Shown: piece by piece, positions 33,343 through 43,514 of the stretch
Layout: every line of letters starts with the position of its first letter
Position numbering within the stretch: the first letter of the stretch is position 1
Assembly (NCBI RefSeq): GCF_002557795.1
Contig: NZ_CP023777.1
Span: 620,001 to 684,000, forward strand
Origin: Chitinophaga caeni
GTDB lineage: Bacteria; Bacteroidota; Bacteroidia; Chitinophagales; Chitinophagaceae
Length of the DNA: 64,000 nucleotides
Direction: 5' to 3'
Notes under the pieces: generated by a model
Seen by the model: the letters and a program-made list of their open reading frames with translations, nothing else
The model's database searches: none
What the model was told of the DNA's origin: nothing
Position numbers and translations under genes: made by a program

Positions 33343-34131
33343 TCAATCTCCATCTAAAAGGTTCCCGAGCCCTCCAAGGATACTTCCTTCTTCTTTCCTA
33401 CCGCCCGGTCCGCTCATTGAAACTATGCGGCTGGCGAGGCGGCTGATCGGCAAAGATTGGATCCAAACTTTACCCGGCCCCCTTAAAACGGCAAAGAACA
33501 AGCCTTCTCCGCCAAATACCATATTCTTAATACCTCGGATGAATTCTATATCAAAATCAATGTTTTGCGTGTAAGCCACGATACATCCCGTATCAATTTT
33601 CAATACTTCTCCTGGCATCAATTCCTTCTCTATTACCATTCCCCCGGCATGAACAAATGCCAGCCCATCTCCTTCCAACTTCTGCATGATAAACCCTTCA
33701 CCACCAAATATACCGGTCCCCAACCTACGTTGGAACTCGATCCCGATGCTAACTCCCTTTGCCGCACATAGGAAAGCATCTTTCTGGCAAATAACCTTTC
33801 CCCCGAGCAATTGTAAATTTAAAGGGATGATTTTACCCGGATATGGCGCAGCGAAGCTCACGTTTTTCTTCCCGTAGCCGGAATTTGTAAAAGCGGTGAT
33901 AAAAAGACTCTCCCCGGTAAGTAAACGCTTCCCGGCAGACATTAATTTTCCAAAAAAACCTTGATTTTGTTGGGAACCATCTCCAAACATCGTTTGCATT
34001 TGGATTTCTTGGTTCATCATCATAAAACTACCGCTTTCAGCTATCACGGTTTCTTGTGGGTCTAACTCTATTTCTACGATCTGCATTTCTTCACCGAAAA
34101 TGCGGTAATCTATTTCATGGTTCTGTGGCAT
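33343..34131 (-). CDS. TIGR00266 (AIM24-like) family protein
   Basis: A 262-residue protein of the AIM24/TIGR00266 beta-rich family: [31 protein letters not shown] at the N-terminus, [11 protein letters not shown] near 75, and [36 protein letters not shown] near 190-230 are its signatures. The C-terminus has a Gly-rich tail. Its biochemical function is unknown. It is a single-gene unit between kynU and the efflux operon. Confidence 0.88.
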   Translation of the reverse strand: MPQNHEIDYRIFGEEMQIVEIELDPQETVIAESGSFMMMNQEIQMQTMFGDGSQQNQGFFGKLMSAGKRLLTGESLFITAFTNSGYGKKNVSFAAPYPGKIIPLNLQLLGGKVICQKDAFLCAAKGVSIGIEFQRRLGTGIFGGEGFIMQKLEGDGLAFVHAGGMVIEKELMPGEVLKIDTGCIVAYTQNIDFDIEFIRGIKNMVFGGEGLFFAVLRGPGKVWIQSLPISRLASRIVSMSGPGGRKEEGSILGGLGNLLDGD

Positions 34132-34641
34132 AAGTCTACTCTATAAATGTGTTATTCTCTTACCTATATCTGCTTATATCCTTCTTTAAAACAACTTAAA
34201 ATATATGGATATTTAAAAATATAAAATTAGTGCTCAGCGTTTCTATAATTTCATAACAGGTTCTTCGCATGGCAAATTCTGAACTTATTTTCATTTTCGC
34301 AAGAAGAATCTTCTGAATGGCGATTTTTCCGGGTTAAATGCCCGCAACGAAAATAGCAATTTGTAGCTTAAAATATTCAAAACGGGGTAATTATCTTCTC
34401 TCAAAATGCAGCTTGCAAACTTGGCTTGCGGCTACCTTTAATAAAAAAGCCGTCTCGATGGAAATCGTGACGGCGATCTTTTAACCTACAACTGTTACAC
34501 TGTTGTCTCTTACATTTCTTTTATCTATAAAGATGATGATGGGCCTGCTTTATACTACATCCTGCTGATTCGATCATTACTAACTTTACAAACAGTACAT
34601 AATTCCTAGCTGATCAGCAGGCCATCTCCACCTTTCGATTA
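34132..34641. other. intergenic region holding the efflux-operon terminator
   Basis: 510 bp without a recognisable gene. It contains the promoter side of the TIGR00266 gene and, at 34443-34474, the terminator of the efflux operon. Confidence 0.5.
34443..34474 (-). terminator. intrinsic terminator of the RND operon
   Basis: On the minus strand, GCCGTC and CGAT-type arms form a 10-bp stem with one mismatch and a 4-base loop, followed by six T residues. It lies about 170 bp past the pump stop codon. Confidence 0.75.
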
Positions 34642-37600
34642 TTAATTTGCTGATATATGTTTTAATTCATGATCGCTGTCTACCACCTCATCATCTTTCA
34701 CCGGGAAAAAATCGTAAGGCTTTTCACTTACATAATCCCAGTCGTGCAACTTCCTTACCGTTTCCCTCCTCGTGAATATTTTCAGGATCAATACCAAGAA
34801 CGGAATGTATTTTAACCATCTAGGCAAATGATATAAGTCTAATATGTCTATAGATCTCTTGTTCATCGCGTACATAACCGGAACCAAGATCAGGGTTAAG
34901 AAGGTCGCGAAGATTAAGCCGAATACCATGGTCCATGCCAAGGGCCCCCAGAATGCCACGTTATCGCCACCGAAGTAGATATGCGGGTTAAATTCCGAGA
35001 AAAGGGTTGCAAAGTCGATATTCAAACCCACGGCTAATGGTATCAAGCCAAGGATAGCTGCAATTGCGGTCAATAGTACCGGTGTCATCCTGGTTTTACC
35101 GGCCTCAACTACCGCCGGGTATACCGGGGTGTTTTGCATGATCAACAAGTCCGTAAATTCTACGAGCACGATACCGTTCCGGACGACGATCCCCGCCAAG
35201 GCCATAATACCTACACCGGTCATCACCACCGAAATATCCATACCGAATATTGCGAAGCCTAAGAATACACCGATAATACTGAATAAGATCTCCATCATGA
35301 TAATTAACGGCTTGCCGATGGAGTTAAACTGTATTACCATGATCATCAAAATCAACCCGAAAGCTCCCAATGCGGCCATTCCCAAGAAGTTCATCGTTTC
35401 TTCCTGGTCTTCCTGCTCACCGGTCATCTTAACACTTACAGAAGGTGGTTTCGGGAAGTTGTCTACTGCCGTCTTGATTTGACTCACAACTTCATTGGCG
35501 TTATAACCCGTCAAAATATTGGAATATAAAGTAACCACCCTTTTCTGATCGATCCGCCTGATACCGGCATAGGTATTAGAATACCTGATATCGGCTACGG
35601 CTGCCAACGGTACCTGCCTGATCACGCCACCCATGTTCATATCCCGGTAAGTGATATTGAGGTTCATTAGGGTGTTGATGTTATTCCGTTGATCTTCCTT
35701 GAGTCTTACCATGATCGGGTAATCATCTTCGGGATCGCGGAACTTAGATACTTCGAGACCCAGCAAGGCTGTCCTCAAGGCATCCCCTATTGCCCGGGTA
35801 GAGATACCTTCCCGGTTGGCCCTTTCACGATCGATGCTAACTACTATTTCCGGTTTATTACTCTTGAAATCACTTTTCAATTCCTCCACACCGCCGATCT
35901 GCAAGGAGTCCAGGTAGTTCTTCAACTTCGTGGAAGTGTTGGCCAATTCTTCGAATTCATCGCCGGCGATTTCAATGTTGATCGGTTTCCCCGTTGGCGG
36001 GCCGCCTTGTTCTTGCTCCACTGTAATATCTACGCCCGGGATGCCCTTCACCGCTTCACGTATTTTATCGAGATATTGCACAGTCGATTGACCGTTTCTT
36101 TTGCCAAATTCCACGAAGGCAACGGTTACTTTACCTTTATTGGAGTTCACGCTCATATCCATTTCATTGGGATCACCAGCGCCAACAGCTACGTTGGAAA
36201 TAATAGATTCCACGATAGGGTTATGTGCTCCTACCACCTTGGTAATTCTCTTTTCCACGATCTGGGTAATGGAGTCTGTATACTTTTGATCGGTTCCTAT
36301 AGGCAGTTCCAGGTAAGTATAAACAAAGTTCGGATCCGCCTGTGGGAAGAACACTACTTTAGGTGAACGTACCATTGTTAAGACCAAGCTAAACACCAGC
36401 AAACCGAAGGTTCCCAATAATATCATAACAGGTCTCCAACCTTTCAAACACCAAAGCAATATAGCTTTATAACGCTCCTGTACCTTAGGCCAGAAATTAG
36501 TTTGGAATTTCCGTGCCACGTTGCCCAACCAAAAGCGTTCTAAGATTAATAATAAATATATGAATACAACGAGGTTACCGGTTCCGAATCCATTCCCATA
36601 ACCGATCAATGCTAATACCGCGAATACGATTGTCACGATCCACATACGCTTGTTCCAAGTCGGCTTGGGATGGTTTTCACCTTCGTGCCTGTCCATGAAA
36701 TCAACGGCAAATACCGGGTTGATAATATATGCAACGAATAACGATGCTACCAGGGTCGTGATCAAGGTTACCGGTAAATAGAACATGAATTTACCGATGA
36801 TACCCGGCCAAAATAACAAGGGTACGAACGGCGCCAATACGGTCAAGGTGCCGGATAATACAGGCAAAAACACTTCACCAGCGGCCAATTTAGCTGCCTT
36901 CACGACACCCAAATCCTTACGTTCATAAAAGATACGGTGTACGTTTTCAATTACCACGATCGCATCATCCACCACGATACCCAGTGCCAAGAGGAAGGAA
37001 AACAATACCATCATGTTGAGCGTAAACCCGTACATCGGCATCATGATAAACGCGATGAACATCGAGATCGGAACGGATGCTGCTACGAACAAAGCGTTCA
37101 CGGCGCCCATGAAGAACATCAGGATCACGGTTACGAGTATGAAACCGATAATGATCGTATTAATCAAATCATGTAAGGTAACACGGGTTGAGGTAGATTG
37201 ATCTGCCGTGATCGTAACTTCAAGGTTAGTTGGCAGGTAATTTTCTTTCATCTCCTTGATGATCTCCCTGATTTTATCAGAGGCATCGATCAGGTTCTTA
37301 CCGCTCTGCTTGATAACGTTCAGGGTGATTACATTTTTTCCACCCAGGCGCGCGTAACTTTCCTGCTCCTTAAAGCCGTCTTTTACTTCGGCAATATCTT
37401 TCAGGTACACGGTTGCGCCGGAGCTGCCGCGGATAACGATATCTTCAATTTTCTTGGGATCTTTATATTCCCCTTTAATACTCAGGGTTCGTTTCTGCCC
37501 GTCCACGGAAACTAAACCGCCGGAAATTGTTTTGTTTTCAGCGCTGATGGCCATCGCCACATCATCGAAACTAATCCTGGCGGCATCCATCTTGTATTTA

Positions 37601-38184
37601 TCGAGGTTTACCTGGATTTCCCTATCCAGGGCGCCGACGATGTCTACACGGGTAATTTCATTCAAGGCTTCGATACGATCCTGCATCTCATCTGCATAGC
37701 GTTTCAACGTTTGCAAGTCGAAATCACCGGAAAGGTTCACGTTCATGATCGGCATCTGCGACACGTCGATCTTGATCACTTCCGGCGCCACTTTCATATC
37801 ATTCGGCAGATCGGGTTTGGCCTCATCTACTTTTTCCCTTACTTGTTGGCGGGCCGCTTCTATATCTTCATTGGCATTAAACTCGATCGTGATCATCGAG
37901 TAATCCTGCACGGAGTTACTCTTGATGGTTTTCACACCGGAGATGGCGTTCAACTTTTTCTCGATCGGTTTAGTGATCAATGTTTCGATATCTTCCGGCG
38001 CAGTACCTTCATAATAGGTGCTGATGATAAATTGCGGGAAGACTACTTCCGGGAATTGCTCCTTCGGAAGTTTCATATAGGATAATATACCGGCCAGGGA
38101 GATGATAATGGTAGCGATGTAAATGCTTACCTTGTTATCAATACTCCAACTGGTGGGTTTAAATTCTTTGTTAGTATCTTTCAT
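34642..38184 (-). CDS. RND efflux pump, inner-membrane permease
   Basis: A 1180-residue HAE/AcrB-type proton antiporter with twelve transmembrane helices and two large periplasmic loops. The N-terminal helix has IATIIISLAGILSYMKLPKEQFPE; TM4 contains GIVVDDAIVVIENVH (about 410), with the paired aspartates of proton relay. It is longer than AcrB (about 1050) owing to an extended central loop and C-terminal tail (about 1100-1180). The order TetR, TolC, adaptor, pump gives a full tripartite exporter across both membranes. The substrate is unknown: drugs, bile-like compounds or metabolites. Confidence 0.93.
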   Translation of the reverse strand: MKDTNKEFKPTSWSIDNKVSIYIATIIISLAGILSYMKLPKEQFPEVVFPQFIISTYYEGTAPEDIETLITKPIEKKLNAISGVKTIKSNSVQDYSMITIEFNANEDIEAARQQVREKVDEAKPDLPNDMKVAPEVIKIDVSQMPIMNVNLSGDFDLQTLKRYADEMQDRIEALNEITRVDIVGALDREIQVNLDKYKMDAARISFDDVAMAISAENKTISGGLVSVDGQKRTLSIKGEYKDPKKIEDIVIRGSSGATVYLKDIAEVKDGFKEQESYARLGGKNVITLNVIKQSGKNLIDASDKIREIIKEMKENYLPTNLEVTITADQSTSTRVTLHDLINTIIIGFILVTVILMFFMGAVNALFVAASVPISMFIAFIMMPMYGFTLNMMVLFSFLLALGIVVDDAIVVIENVHRIFYERKDLGVVKAAKLAAGEVFLPVLSGTLTVLAPFVPLLFWPGIIGKFMFYLPVTLITTLVASLFVAYIINPVFAVDFMDRHEGENHPKPTWNKRMWIVTIVFAVLALIGYGNGFGTGNLVVFIYLLLILERFWLGNVARKFQTNFWPKVQERYKAILLWCLKGWRPVMILLGTFGLLVFSLVLTMVRSPKVVFFPQADPNFVYTYLELPIGTDQKYTDSITQIVEKRITKVVGAHNPIVESIISNVAVGAGDPNEMDMSVNSNKGKVTVAFVEFGKRNGQSTVQYLDKIREAVKGIPGVDITVEQEQGGPPTGKPINIEIAGDEFEELANTSTKLKNYLDSLQIGGVEELKSDFKSNKPEIVVSIDRERANREGISTRAIGDALRTALLGLEVSKFRDPEDDYPIMVRLKEDQRNNINTLMNLNITYRDMNMGGVIRQVPLAAVADIRYSNTYAGIRRIDQKRVVTLYSNILTGYNANEVVSQIKTAVDNFPKPPSVSVKMTGEQEDQEETMNFLGMAALGAFGLILMIMVIQFNSIGKPLIIMMEILFSIIGVFLGFAIFGMDISVVMTGVGIMALAGIVVRNGIVLVEFTDLLIMQNTPVYPAVVEAGKTRMTPVLLTAIAAILGLIPLAVGLNIDFATLFSEFNPHIYFGGDNVAFWGPLAWTMVFGLIFATFLTLILVPVMYAMNKRSIDILDLYHLPRWLKYIPFLVLILKIFTRRETVRKLHDWDYVSEKPYDFFPVKDDEVVDSDHELKHISAN

Positions 38185-38229
38185 ACAATTGCATTTGCAA
38201 TTCGGAATAATATTTTGATGATCCGCCGG

Positions 38230-39339
38230 TTAGAGCTGTACCTGGTCGCCTTCGTTCAGGCCTTGGTAACCGGTTGTGACGATTTGTTCACCCACTTTCA
38301 AGCCGGAAATAATTTCTGCTTTATCATCGTAAGTCCTGCCTAGCTCAACTGTTTTCCTACCGGCAACCAGCTTGTCTCCTTCTTTGTAGATGATCATCAC
38401 GTAAGGTTTACCGAGGGAGTATTGGATAACATTTACCGGTATCACGATGGCATCCGCAGCTTTATAATCGATAATCTTGATATGCGCGATCATATTCGGG
38501 CGAAGTTCAGCCGTATTAGCCAACGGTATTTCAACCTTGATGGTCCTGCTAATGGGATCAATTGTCTTGGAAGCAAAACCTATCTTGGTATGAATTTCCT
38601 TGTTGATATCGGGGAATGATACCACTACTTGATCCCCTGTTTTCACTTTAGCTGCAAAAGTTTCAGCAATATTGGCTACTACCTTGAGATCGTTGGTATT
38701 TACTACGCGGAAAGCCGGGACAGCAGGGGAAGCGATATCACCGAGCTTGGCAATAACCGCATCTACCGTACCATTAATCGGGGAAACGATTTGGTTCAAC
38801 GCCAATTGTTCCTTCATGGTTGTTAACTTTTTTTCCAGCGCTTCCTTTTGATTCTTCGCGTTGAGGTATTGTACTTCGCTACCAATTTTCTGGGACCAAA
38901 GGTTCGCTTGTTTGCGGTACAGGTCTTCGGCTAATTGTAACTGTGTTTTCAATTCTTCTATCCCGGCACGTTGCACCTGGTCGTCGATTTGTGCTAACAC
39001 TTGTCCTTTCTTCACATATTGTCCTTCTTTAACGTATATCGCGGTGATAACACCACCTTGGGAGCGGGTAGATACCTGTACATTTTCCCTGGCATCTACG
39101 CTACCTTGCACATCGATATAATGATAAAAAGTGGTATCGCTAACGCTAGCGACCTGCACATTCTTCATTTTAACAGTCTTGCTGGTATCACCTTCTTTCA
39201 ATTTAGCTTCCAGGTCGGCCACTTCCTTCTTAAGTTCAACAAGCTTGAGGGAATCCTTGGCCCTTTGATTATTGCCTCCACCGCCACAAGCAGCGATAGA
39301 CAAGGCTAAAACGGGAAGTAAATAATAACTTTTGTTCAT
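38230..39339 (-). CDS. RND efflux periplasmic adaptor, lipoprotein
   Basis: A 369-residue membrane-fusion protein that links pump and outer-membrane channel. The lipobox is IAAC (C18). The biotinyl-lipoyl-like halves are VSTRSQGGVITAIYVKEGQYVKKGQVLAQID (about 82-113) and LNQIVSPINGTVDAVIAKLGDIASP (about 181-205), separated by a coiled-coil hairpin. The C-terminal beta domain includes GRTYDDKAEIISGLKVGEQIV. It is the third gene of the efflux operon. Confidence 0.92.
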   Translation of the reverse strand: MNKSYYLLPVLALSIAACGGGGNNQRAKDSLKLVELKKEVADLEAKLKEGDTSKTVKMKNVQVASVSDTTFYHYIDVQGSVDARENVQVSTRSQGGVITAIYVKEGQYVKKGQVLAQIDDQVQRAGIEELKTQLQLAEDLYRKQANLWSQKIGSEVQYLNAKNQKEALEKKLTTMKEQLALNQIVSPINGTVDAVIAKLGDIASPAVPAFRVVNTNDLKVVANIAETFAAKVKTGDQVVVSFPDINKEIHTKIGFASKTIDPISRTIKVEIPLANTAELRPNMIAHIKIIDYKAADAIVIPVNVIQYSLGKPYVMIIYKEGDKLVAGRKTVELGRTYDDKAEIISGLKVGEQIVTTGYQGLNEGDQVQL

Positions 39340-39369
39340 ATAAAAGGAGATTAGAATAGTTGTGTTGAA

Positions 39370-40743
39370 TTATAATTTACCATAAGCTTTGAGGTAGCTG
39401 ATCTTGGCTAAGATAGCGTTGTACAAAGCGGTGAAATAGTTATTTTGCGCCGTTAATAAACCGGTTTCAGCGGTAATCATTTCCGTGCTGGAACCCACAC
39501 CTTCGCGGTATTTAACGATCGTCGTTTCGTATACATCCGTTGCCAACTGCATATTATCTTCCTGGGCTGTTAAGGATTGGATATTATCCCTGAAATTAGC
39601 CGTGGCCTGCACCTGTTCCAAGTCAATTGAAAGACGCATATTCTCTAAATTAACATTTGCTTTTTCCACGTTCAACGCGGCCTGGTCGACCTGCCGCCTT
39701 CTTTGTAAACCTGTAAAGATCGGAACGTTCAAGTTAAGGCTATAATAAGCGTAGCCGTACCAAACCCTCGATTTGAAATAATCGAATTCATTACTGGCCC
39801 TTGAGGCGCCGCCTGCGGCGGATAATGATAAAGAAGGCAGGGCATTCAACTTATAACGTTTTAAATCATATTCCAGGGCTTGCTTGGAAACGTCGAGGTA
39901 ATCGTAATCCGGGCGTTGTTTATAGTCAAAATCTTGTACATCCTGCATTTGCGCTTTCACCTGTTCAATACTAAGGGTGTCGGTTAAAATAACCGGCGTT
40001 TGAATCGGCATACCGATTTGAAACTTAAGTAAGGCCGTATTTACTTCCAATGCATTTTTCAAGCGGATTTCTTCCGTTTTCAGGTTGGTGAGCTGCACGG
40101 TTAGGCGGTCAACATCCAGTTTTTCGGCAAAGCCATTTTTATAGATTTCCTTCGTTTCGAATAAAGTTCTTTCTACCCTTTGAATGTTTTCCAGGATGAT
40201 TTCATGCGCTTTCTTGTTAACCAACACACCGTAATAGGATTTGTAAACCGATTCCTTTACATCGATCTTCGTGCGGGCTACATTTTTACGTGCCATTTCT
40301 TCCAGGGTTTTCCGGGCCTGTAATGCCACCATTACACTGGGATCGAACAGCACCTGGTTTAAAACCACTTGTCCTACCAGGTTATATTTTAATCCGAAAG
40401 CAAAAGGCACCAGCGTTCCTTTCGGAATGGTATCACTGAAGTTAGACGCATCGATCAATTGTTTCTGGATAACCGGGTTATCCTGGAATTGGCCTGTAGC
40501 GCTAACATTCGGCAAAGCCATCCCGCTTACTTCGCGGTTTTTTGCTAGCTGGATTAATTCATCGATCTTGGCTGTTTTAACAGCAGCTTGATTTTGCAAA
40601 GCATAATCAATAGCTTCCTGTATGCTCAGCGGGGTTGGCGCCGAGTTACTCGTCGAATTGGGACTTTGAGTTTGAGCGTTGGCATTCATAAGAATCAGCA
40701 TCCTGGCCACCCATGAGCACAGGAGCTTCCAATTTAGTTGCAT
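39370..40743 (-). CDS. TolC family outer-membrane efflux channel
   Basis: A 457-residue outer-membrane factor. The signal peptide ends near NANAQ (24). The mature protein has the duplicated TolC helical pattern, with SIQEAIDYALQNQAAVKTAKID (about 40-61) and QALEYDLKRYKLNALPSLSLSA (about 290-312), and ends in LTAQNNYFTALYNAILAKISYLKAYGKL. It is 15 bp downstream of the TetR gene and 30 bp before the adaptor, so all four genes form one transcript. Confidence 0.92.
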   Translation of the reverse strand: MQLNWKLLCSWVARMLILMNANAQTQSPNSTSNSAPTPLSIQEAIDYALQNQAAVKTAKIDELIQLAKNREVSGMALPNVSATGQFQDNPVIQKQLIDASNFSDTIPKGTLVPFAFGLKYNLVGQVVLNQVLFDPSVMVALQARKTLEEMARKNVARTKIDVKESVYKSYYGVLVNKKAHEIILENIQRVERTLFETKEIYKNGFAEKLDVDRLTVQLTNLKTEEIRLKNALEVNTALLKFQIGMPIQTPVILTDTLSIEQVKAQMQDVQDFDYKQRPDYDYLDVSKQALEYDLKRYKLNALPSLSLSAAGGASRASNEFDYFKSRVWYGYAYYSLNLNVPIFTGLQRRRQVDQAALNVEKANVNLENMRLSIDLEQVQATANFRDNIQSLTAQEDNMQLATDVYETTIVKYREGVGSSTEMITAETGLLTAQNNYFTALYNAILAKISYLKAYGKL

Positions 40744-40758
40744 AAGTCCAGATTTATA

Positions 40759-41367
40759 TTAGGGTAATTTTTGCTTGTATTTTTCAATAAGTTTATAGCC
40801 TTTTGTACTGGAGATACCGAATAAGAAATGTTCCAGCAGCACCCTTTGCACGCGTCCAACATCCAGCCCGCTCATATTGAAGAGGTCGGGTCTGAAGCAG
40901 ATCAGGCAAGATGCGGCCCGGAATTGTGACATAATTTCTATATCAATATCTTCACGGTACAAACCTTCGGCAATTCCACGCTTTAAGTTTTCCTTGATGG
41001 TTTCCACGATATATACATCCTTGTATTCTTCAAATCTCTGGTAGGATTTAGCATGAAATTTTTGAAGATCGAGCAATGCAACAGGGTTCATATTCCGCAA
41101 CTTATCTTCCAACATCTTCATCACTAAAAACATTTCTTCCAGGGCATCCTTAGATTGTTCTTTCCCCTCTTCACACTGCGCCTGCATGACGTTCAAATAC
41201 CTAGATATGGCATGAAAAACGAGATCATCCTTATCTTCAAAATGCGCGTACAAAGTTTTCTTGGAGATTCCCATCTTCACGGCAATATCGTCCATGGTGA
41301 TAGACCTTGTACCAAATTGCCGGAACAGCATGAATGCCGTATCTAATATTCGCTCTTGGACTTCCAT
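40759..41367 (-). CDS. TetR/AcrR family repressor of the efflux operon
   Basis: A 202-residue regulator. The N-terminal helix-turn-helix (about 8-52) reads ILDTAFMLFRQFGTRSITMDDIAVKMGISKKTLYAHFEDKDDLV, a textbook TetR DNA-binding domain; the C-terminus is a helical ligand and dimer domain. It is the first gene of the operon it presumably controls. A perfect 12-bp inverted repeat lies on the promoter 51 bp upstream, which supports autoregulation. Confidence 0.92.
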   Translation of the reverse strand: MEVQERILDTAFMLFRQFGTRSITMDDIAVKMGISKKTLYAHFEDKDDLVFHAISRYLNVMQAQCEEGKEQSKDALEEMFLVMKMLEDKLRNMNPVALLDLQKFHAKSYQRFEEYKDVYIVETIKENLKRGIAEGLYREDIDIEIMSQFRAASCLICFRPDLFNMSGLDVGRVQRVLLEHFLFGISSTKGYKLIEKYKQKLP

Positions 41368-41410
41368 AATTTTATTAAAGATGCTTTATCATAGATGATC
41401 AAATCCGCAA

Positions 41411-41440
41411 CAAAACTATGGAAACTTTTTAAACTACAAA
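41411..41440 (-). promoter_or_regulatory. promoter of the RND efflux operon
   Basis: On the minus strand: TTTG (41440-41437), an 18-bp spacer, then TAGTTTTG (41418-41411), a perfect Bacteroidota TTTG / TAnnTTTG promoter. Transcription would start about 35 bases before the TetR ATG. Confidence 0.75.
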
Positions 41441-41449
41441 AGTTTCCAT
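41418..41449. promoter_or_regulatory. palindromic operator, probably bound by the TetR repressor
   Basis: A perfect 12-bp inverted repeat, ATGGAAACTTTT / AAAAGTTTCCAT, with an 8-base centre. It spans the -33 box and the whole spacer of the efflux promoter, the ideal place for a repressor to block RNA polymerase. Confidence 0.8.
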
Positions 41450-41671
41450 CAAAATTTTTCCAAATTTTTATTGCTAGATAAGCCGGTATTTATACAGTAA
41501 TTTTACCAGGTTCGTATCTTGATTTACGAACAGGAATTGATTACCAAAGTGTTAATTTGGGGCATCCTCATTAAGAGTTATAACATTTAAACTATTTTTA
41601 AGGGCTGTGTGCCCGGATTCTTTGATACCTTTTATTCATAGCAAATATTGATCAACAGTTAAAGCAATACC

Positions 41672-42307
41672 ATGTCGCCAAAGCTTCGCTTCAAGATTTT
41701 TCTTTCCCGGATCCTCAGATATTTCTTCCAGGGACTATTGATATTGGCTCCGATCGGGATTACCGTTTTTACTATTTACTGGGTATTCGTCAGCATTGAT
41801 AACCTGGTACCTAGGGACCTCGTCCCGGTGGATGCGCCTTATAATATCCTGAAATACAAAGGTGTCGGCTTTGCATTCGTGCTGATCCTGATAATAGGCG
41901 TTGGATACTTGAGTTCCTCTTTTATCGTGAGCCGCATTTTCGATATGTTTGATCACCTGTTGGAGAAAACACCATTTATCAAGTATATCTATTCCTCCGT
42001 GAAAGATGTGTTCGATGCCTTCGTAGGGGAAAAGAAGAAATTTGATCATCCCGTGTTGGCTAATATTTACGGCGAAGATGTTTGGGAGCTGGGGTTCATC
42101 ACGCAACAGGATGTGACCAGCCTGGGATTGGACAATGACTACATTGCCGTATATGTACCGCACGCTTACGCCATCACCGGCAAAGTATTCATGGTGCGCC
42201 GCGCCAAGGTGAAAGAGTTGTCGAACGTATCGGCAGGGGAAGCGATGAAGTTTGCCGTTTCGGGGGGCGTTACACAAATACATGGTGATGCGGGCTCCGA
42301 AAAATAG
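41672..42307 (+). CDS. DUF502 family membrane protein
   Basis: A 211-residue inner-membrane protein of the DUF502 family. Two transmembrane helices lie at about 16-36 (FQGLLILAPIGITVFTIYWVF) and 66-86 (FAFVLILIIGVGYLSSSFIV). The cytoplasmic or periplasmic part has TPFIKYIYSSVKDVFDAFVGEKKKF (about 101-125) and VYVPHAYAITGKVFMV (about 160-175), the usual signatures. The function is unknown in bacteria. A terminator follows. Confidence 0.88.
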   Translation: MSPKLRFKIFLSRILRYFFQGLLILAPIGITVFTIYWVFVSIDNLVPRDLVPVDAPYNILKYKGVGFAFVLILIIGVGYLSSSFIVSRIFDMFDHLLEKTPFIKYIYSSVKDVFDAFVGEKKKFDHPVLANIYGEDVWELGFITQQDVTSLGLDNDYIAVYVPHAYAITGKVFMVRRAKVKELSNVSAGEAMKFAVSGGVTQIHGDAGSEK

Positions 42308-42336
42308 TTGGCCACGCTGATAAAAATCATTAGTTT

Positions 42337-42367
42337 AAATCAGCCCATATGACGGGCTGATTTTTTT
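42337..42367 (+). terminator. intrinsic terminator after DUF502
   Basis: A 10-bp stem, AAATCAGCCC / GGGCTGATTT, with a 7-base loop and seven T residues, ending 20 bp before the next gene. Confidence 0.88.
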
Positions 42368-42386
42368 AACCCTAGAGATCATCGAT

Positions 42387-43364
42387 ATGAAATCCATTGT
42401 TTGCCTTAGCATATTGCTAATTGCCATCGCTATTATCCCGTTCAAAAGCGGAGCCTGGGGGTTCTTTGCACATAAACGCATCAACCGGCTGGCTGTCTAC
42501 AGTTTGCCGCCTGGTATGTTGGTGCTTTTTAAACCGGGATTGGAATATGTTACAGAACATGCCTGTGACCCTGATAAACGCCGCTATATGATCCCCGCGG
42601 AAGGCCCGAGGCATTATATAGATATTGACCTTTACGGCACTTATCCTTACCCGGAGCTCCCGAGAAACTACCGGGATGCCTTGGCCAAATTTGGCCGGGA
42701 TAGCTTGCAGTCCCGCGGTATCCTGCCCTGGCATTTTGAATGGATGCTTGCCCGGCTTACGAAAGCTTTTGACACTACAGATACTCGCTACATACTTAAA
42801 ATTGCAACGGAGCTGGGGCATTATGTTGCGGATGCACATGTGCCTTTACATGCTTGCAGCAATCATAACGGGCAATTCTCGCAACAGGAAGGGATTCACG
42901 GTTTATGGGAGAGCAAGATTCCCGAATTGGTAGCCGATGCCGACTTTAATTATTGGGTCGGTAAAGCCCGCTACATCGATGATCCCGGGAGCTTTATCTG
43001 GAAAGTCATATTGGAAAGCGCCGCTGCTGCGGATACCGTTTTACGCTTAGAAAAACAGTTGAGCGACAGTTTACCCTTGCAACAGAAATACAGCTTTACC
43101 TTGCGGAGCAACCAATTAGTTTACCAGTATTCCGAAATGTATACCCGTGCCTACCAGGAATTATTAGGCGACATGGTACAACGAAGAATGCGGAATGCTA
43201 TCTTTGCAGTAGCAAGTTGTTGGTACACGGCTTGGATCAATGCCGGTCAACCTGTATTGGACAAGCATTTCAGTCCAACTGCAACAAGCGCCGAAGAAAC
43301 CGAAATACAGAAATTAAATCAACATTGGAGAAAAGGGAAAATATTTGGCCGGAACCATGAGTAA
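42387..43364 (+). CDS. zinc-dependent phospholipase C / S1-P1-like exported protein
   Basis: A 325-residue exported hydrolase-like protein. The signal peptide ends KSGA, leaving Trp24 as the mature N-terminus. In zinc phospholipase C and S1/P1 nucleases this N-terminal Trp binds zinc, and the motif here (WGFFAHKRINRLAVYSLP) fits. Other candidate ligands are H in EGPRHYIDID (about 70-79) and ELGHYVADAHVPLHA (about 145-159). It is annotated by fold; whether it cuts lipids or nucleic acids cannot be told from the sequence. Confidence 0.82.
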   Translation: MKSIVCLSILLIAIAIIPFKSGAWGFFAHKRINRLAVYSLPPGMLVLFKPGLEYVTEHACDPDKRRYMIPAEGPRHYIDIDLYGTYPYPELPRNYRDALAKFGRDSLQSRGILPWHFEWMLARLTKAFDTTDTRYILKIATELGHYVADAHVPLHACSNHNGQFSQQEGIHGLWESKIPELVADADFNYWVGKARYIDDPGSFIWKVILESAAAADTVLRLEKQLSDSLPLQQKYSFTLRSNQLVYQYSEMYTRAYQELLGDMVQRRMRNAIFAVASCWYTAWINAGQPVLDKHFSPTATSAEETEIQKLNQHWRKGKIFGRNHE

Positions 43365-43514
43365 TTGAGTAATAATTAAAAAAGATCGATTATCTTTGTT
43401 ACTCTATCTTTTTAACCAATCCTTCACTGACAGCCGTCAATTTTTGCCTAACATCCTAGAAAAACCATAAAAACTGTGGAAAAAGCTAACAACGAATTCA
43501 ATCTAGATCGTACA

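Larger units (their letters stand above)
41368..41671. other. divergent intergenic region between the efflux operon and DUF502
   Basis: 304 bp holding the efflux promoter and operator (41411-41449, listed separately) and, further right, the undefined promoter of the DUF502 gene. No gene seen. Confidence 0.6.

Noticed and set aside
36937..37176. His- and Asp-rich plus-strand frames within the RND pump gene
   Set aside because: Antisense shadows of the long membrane-protein gene.
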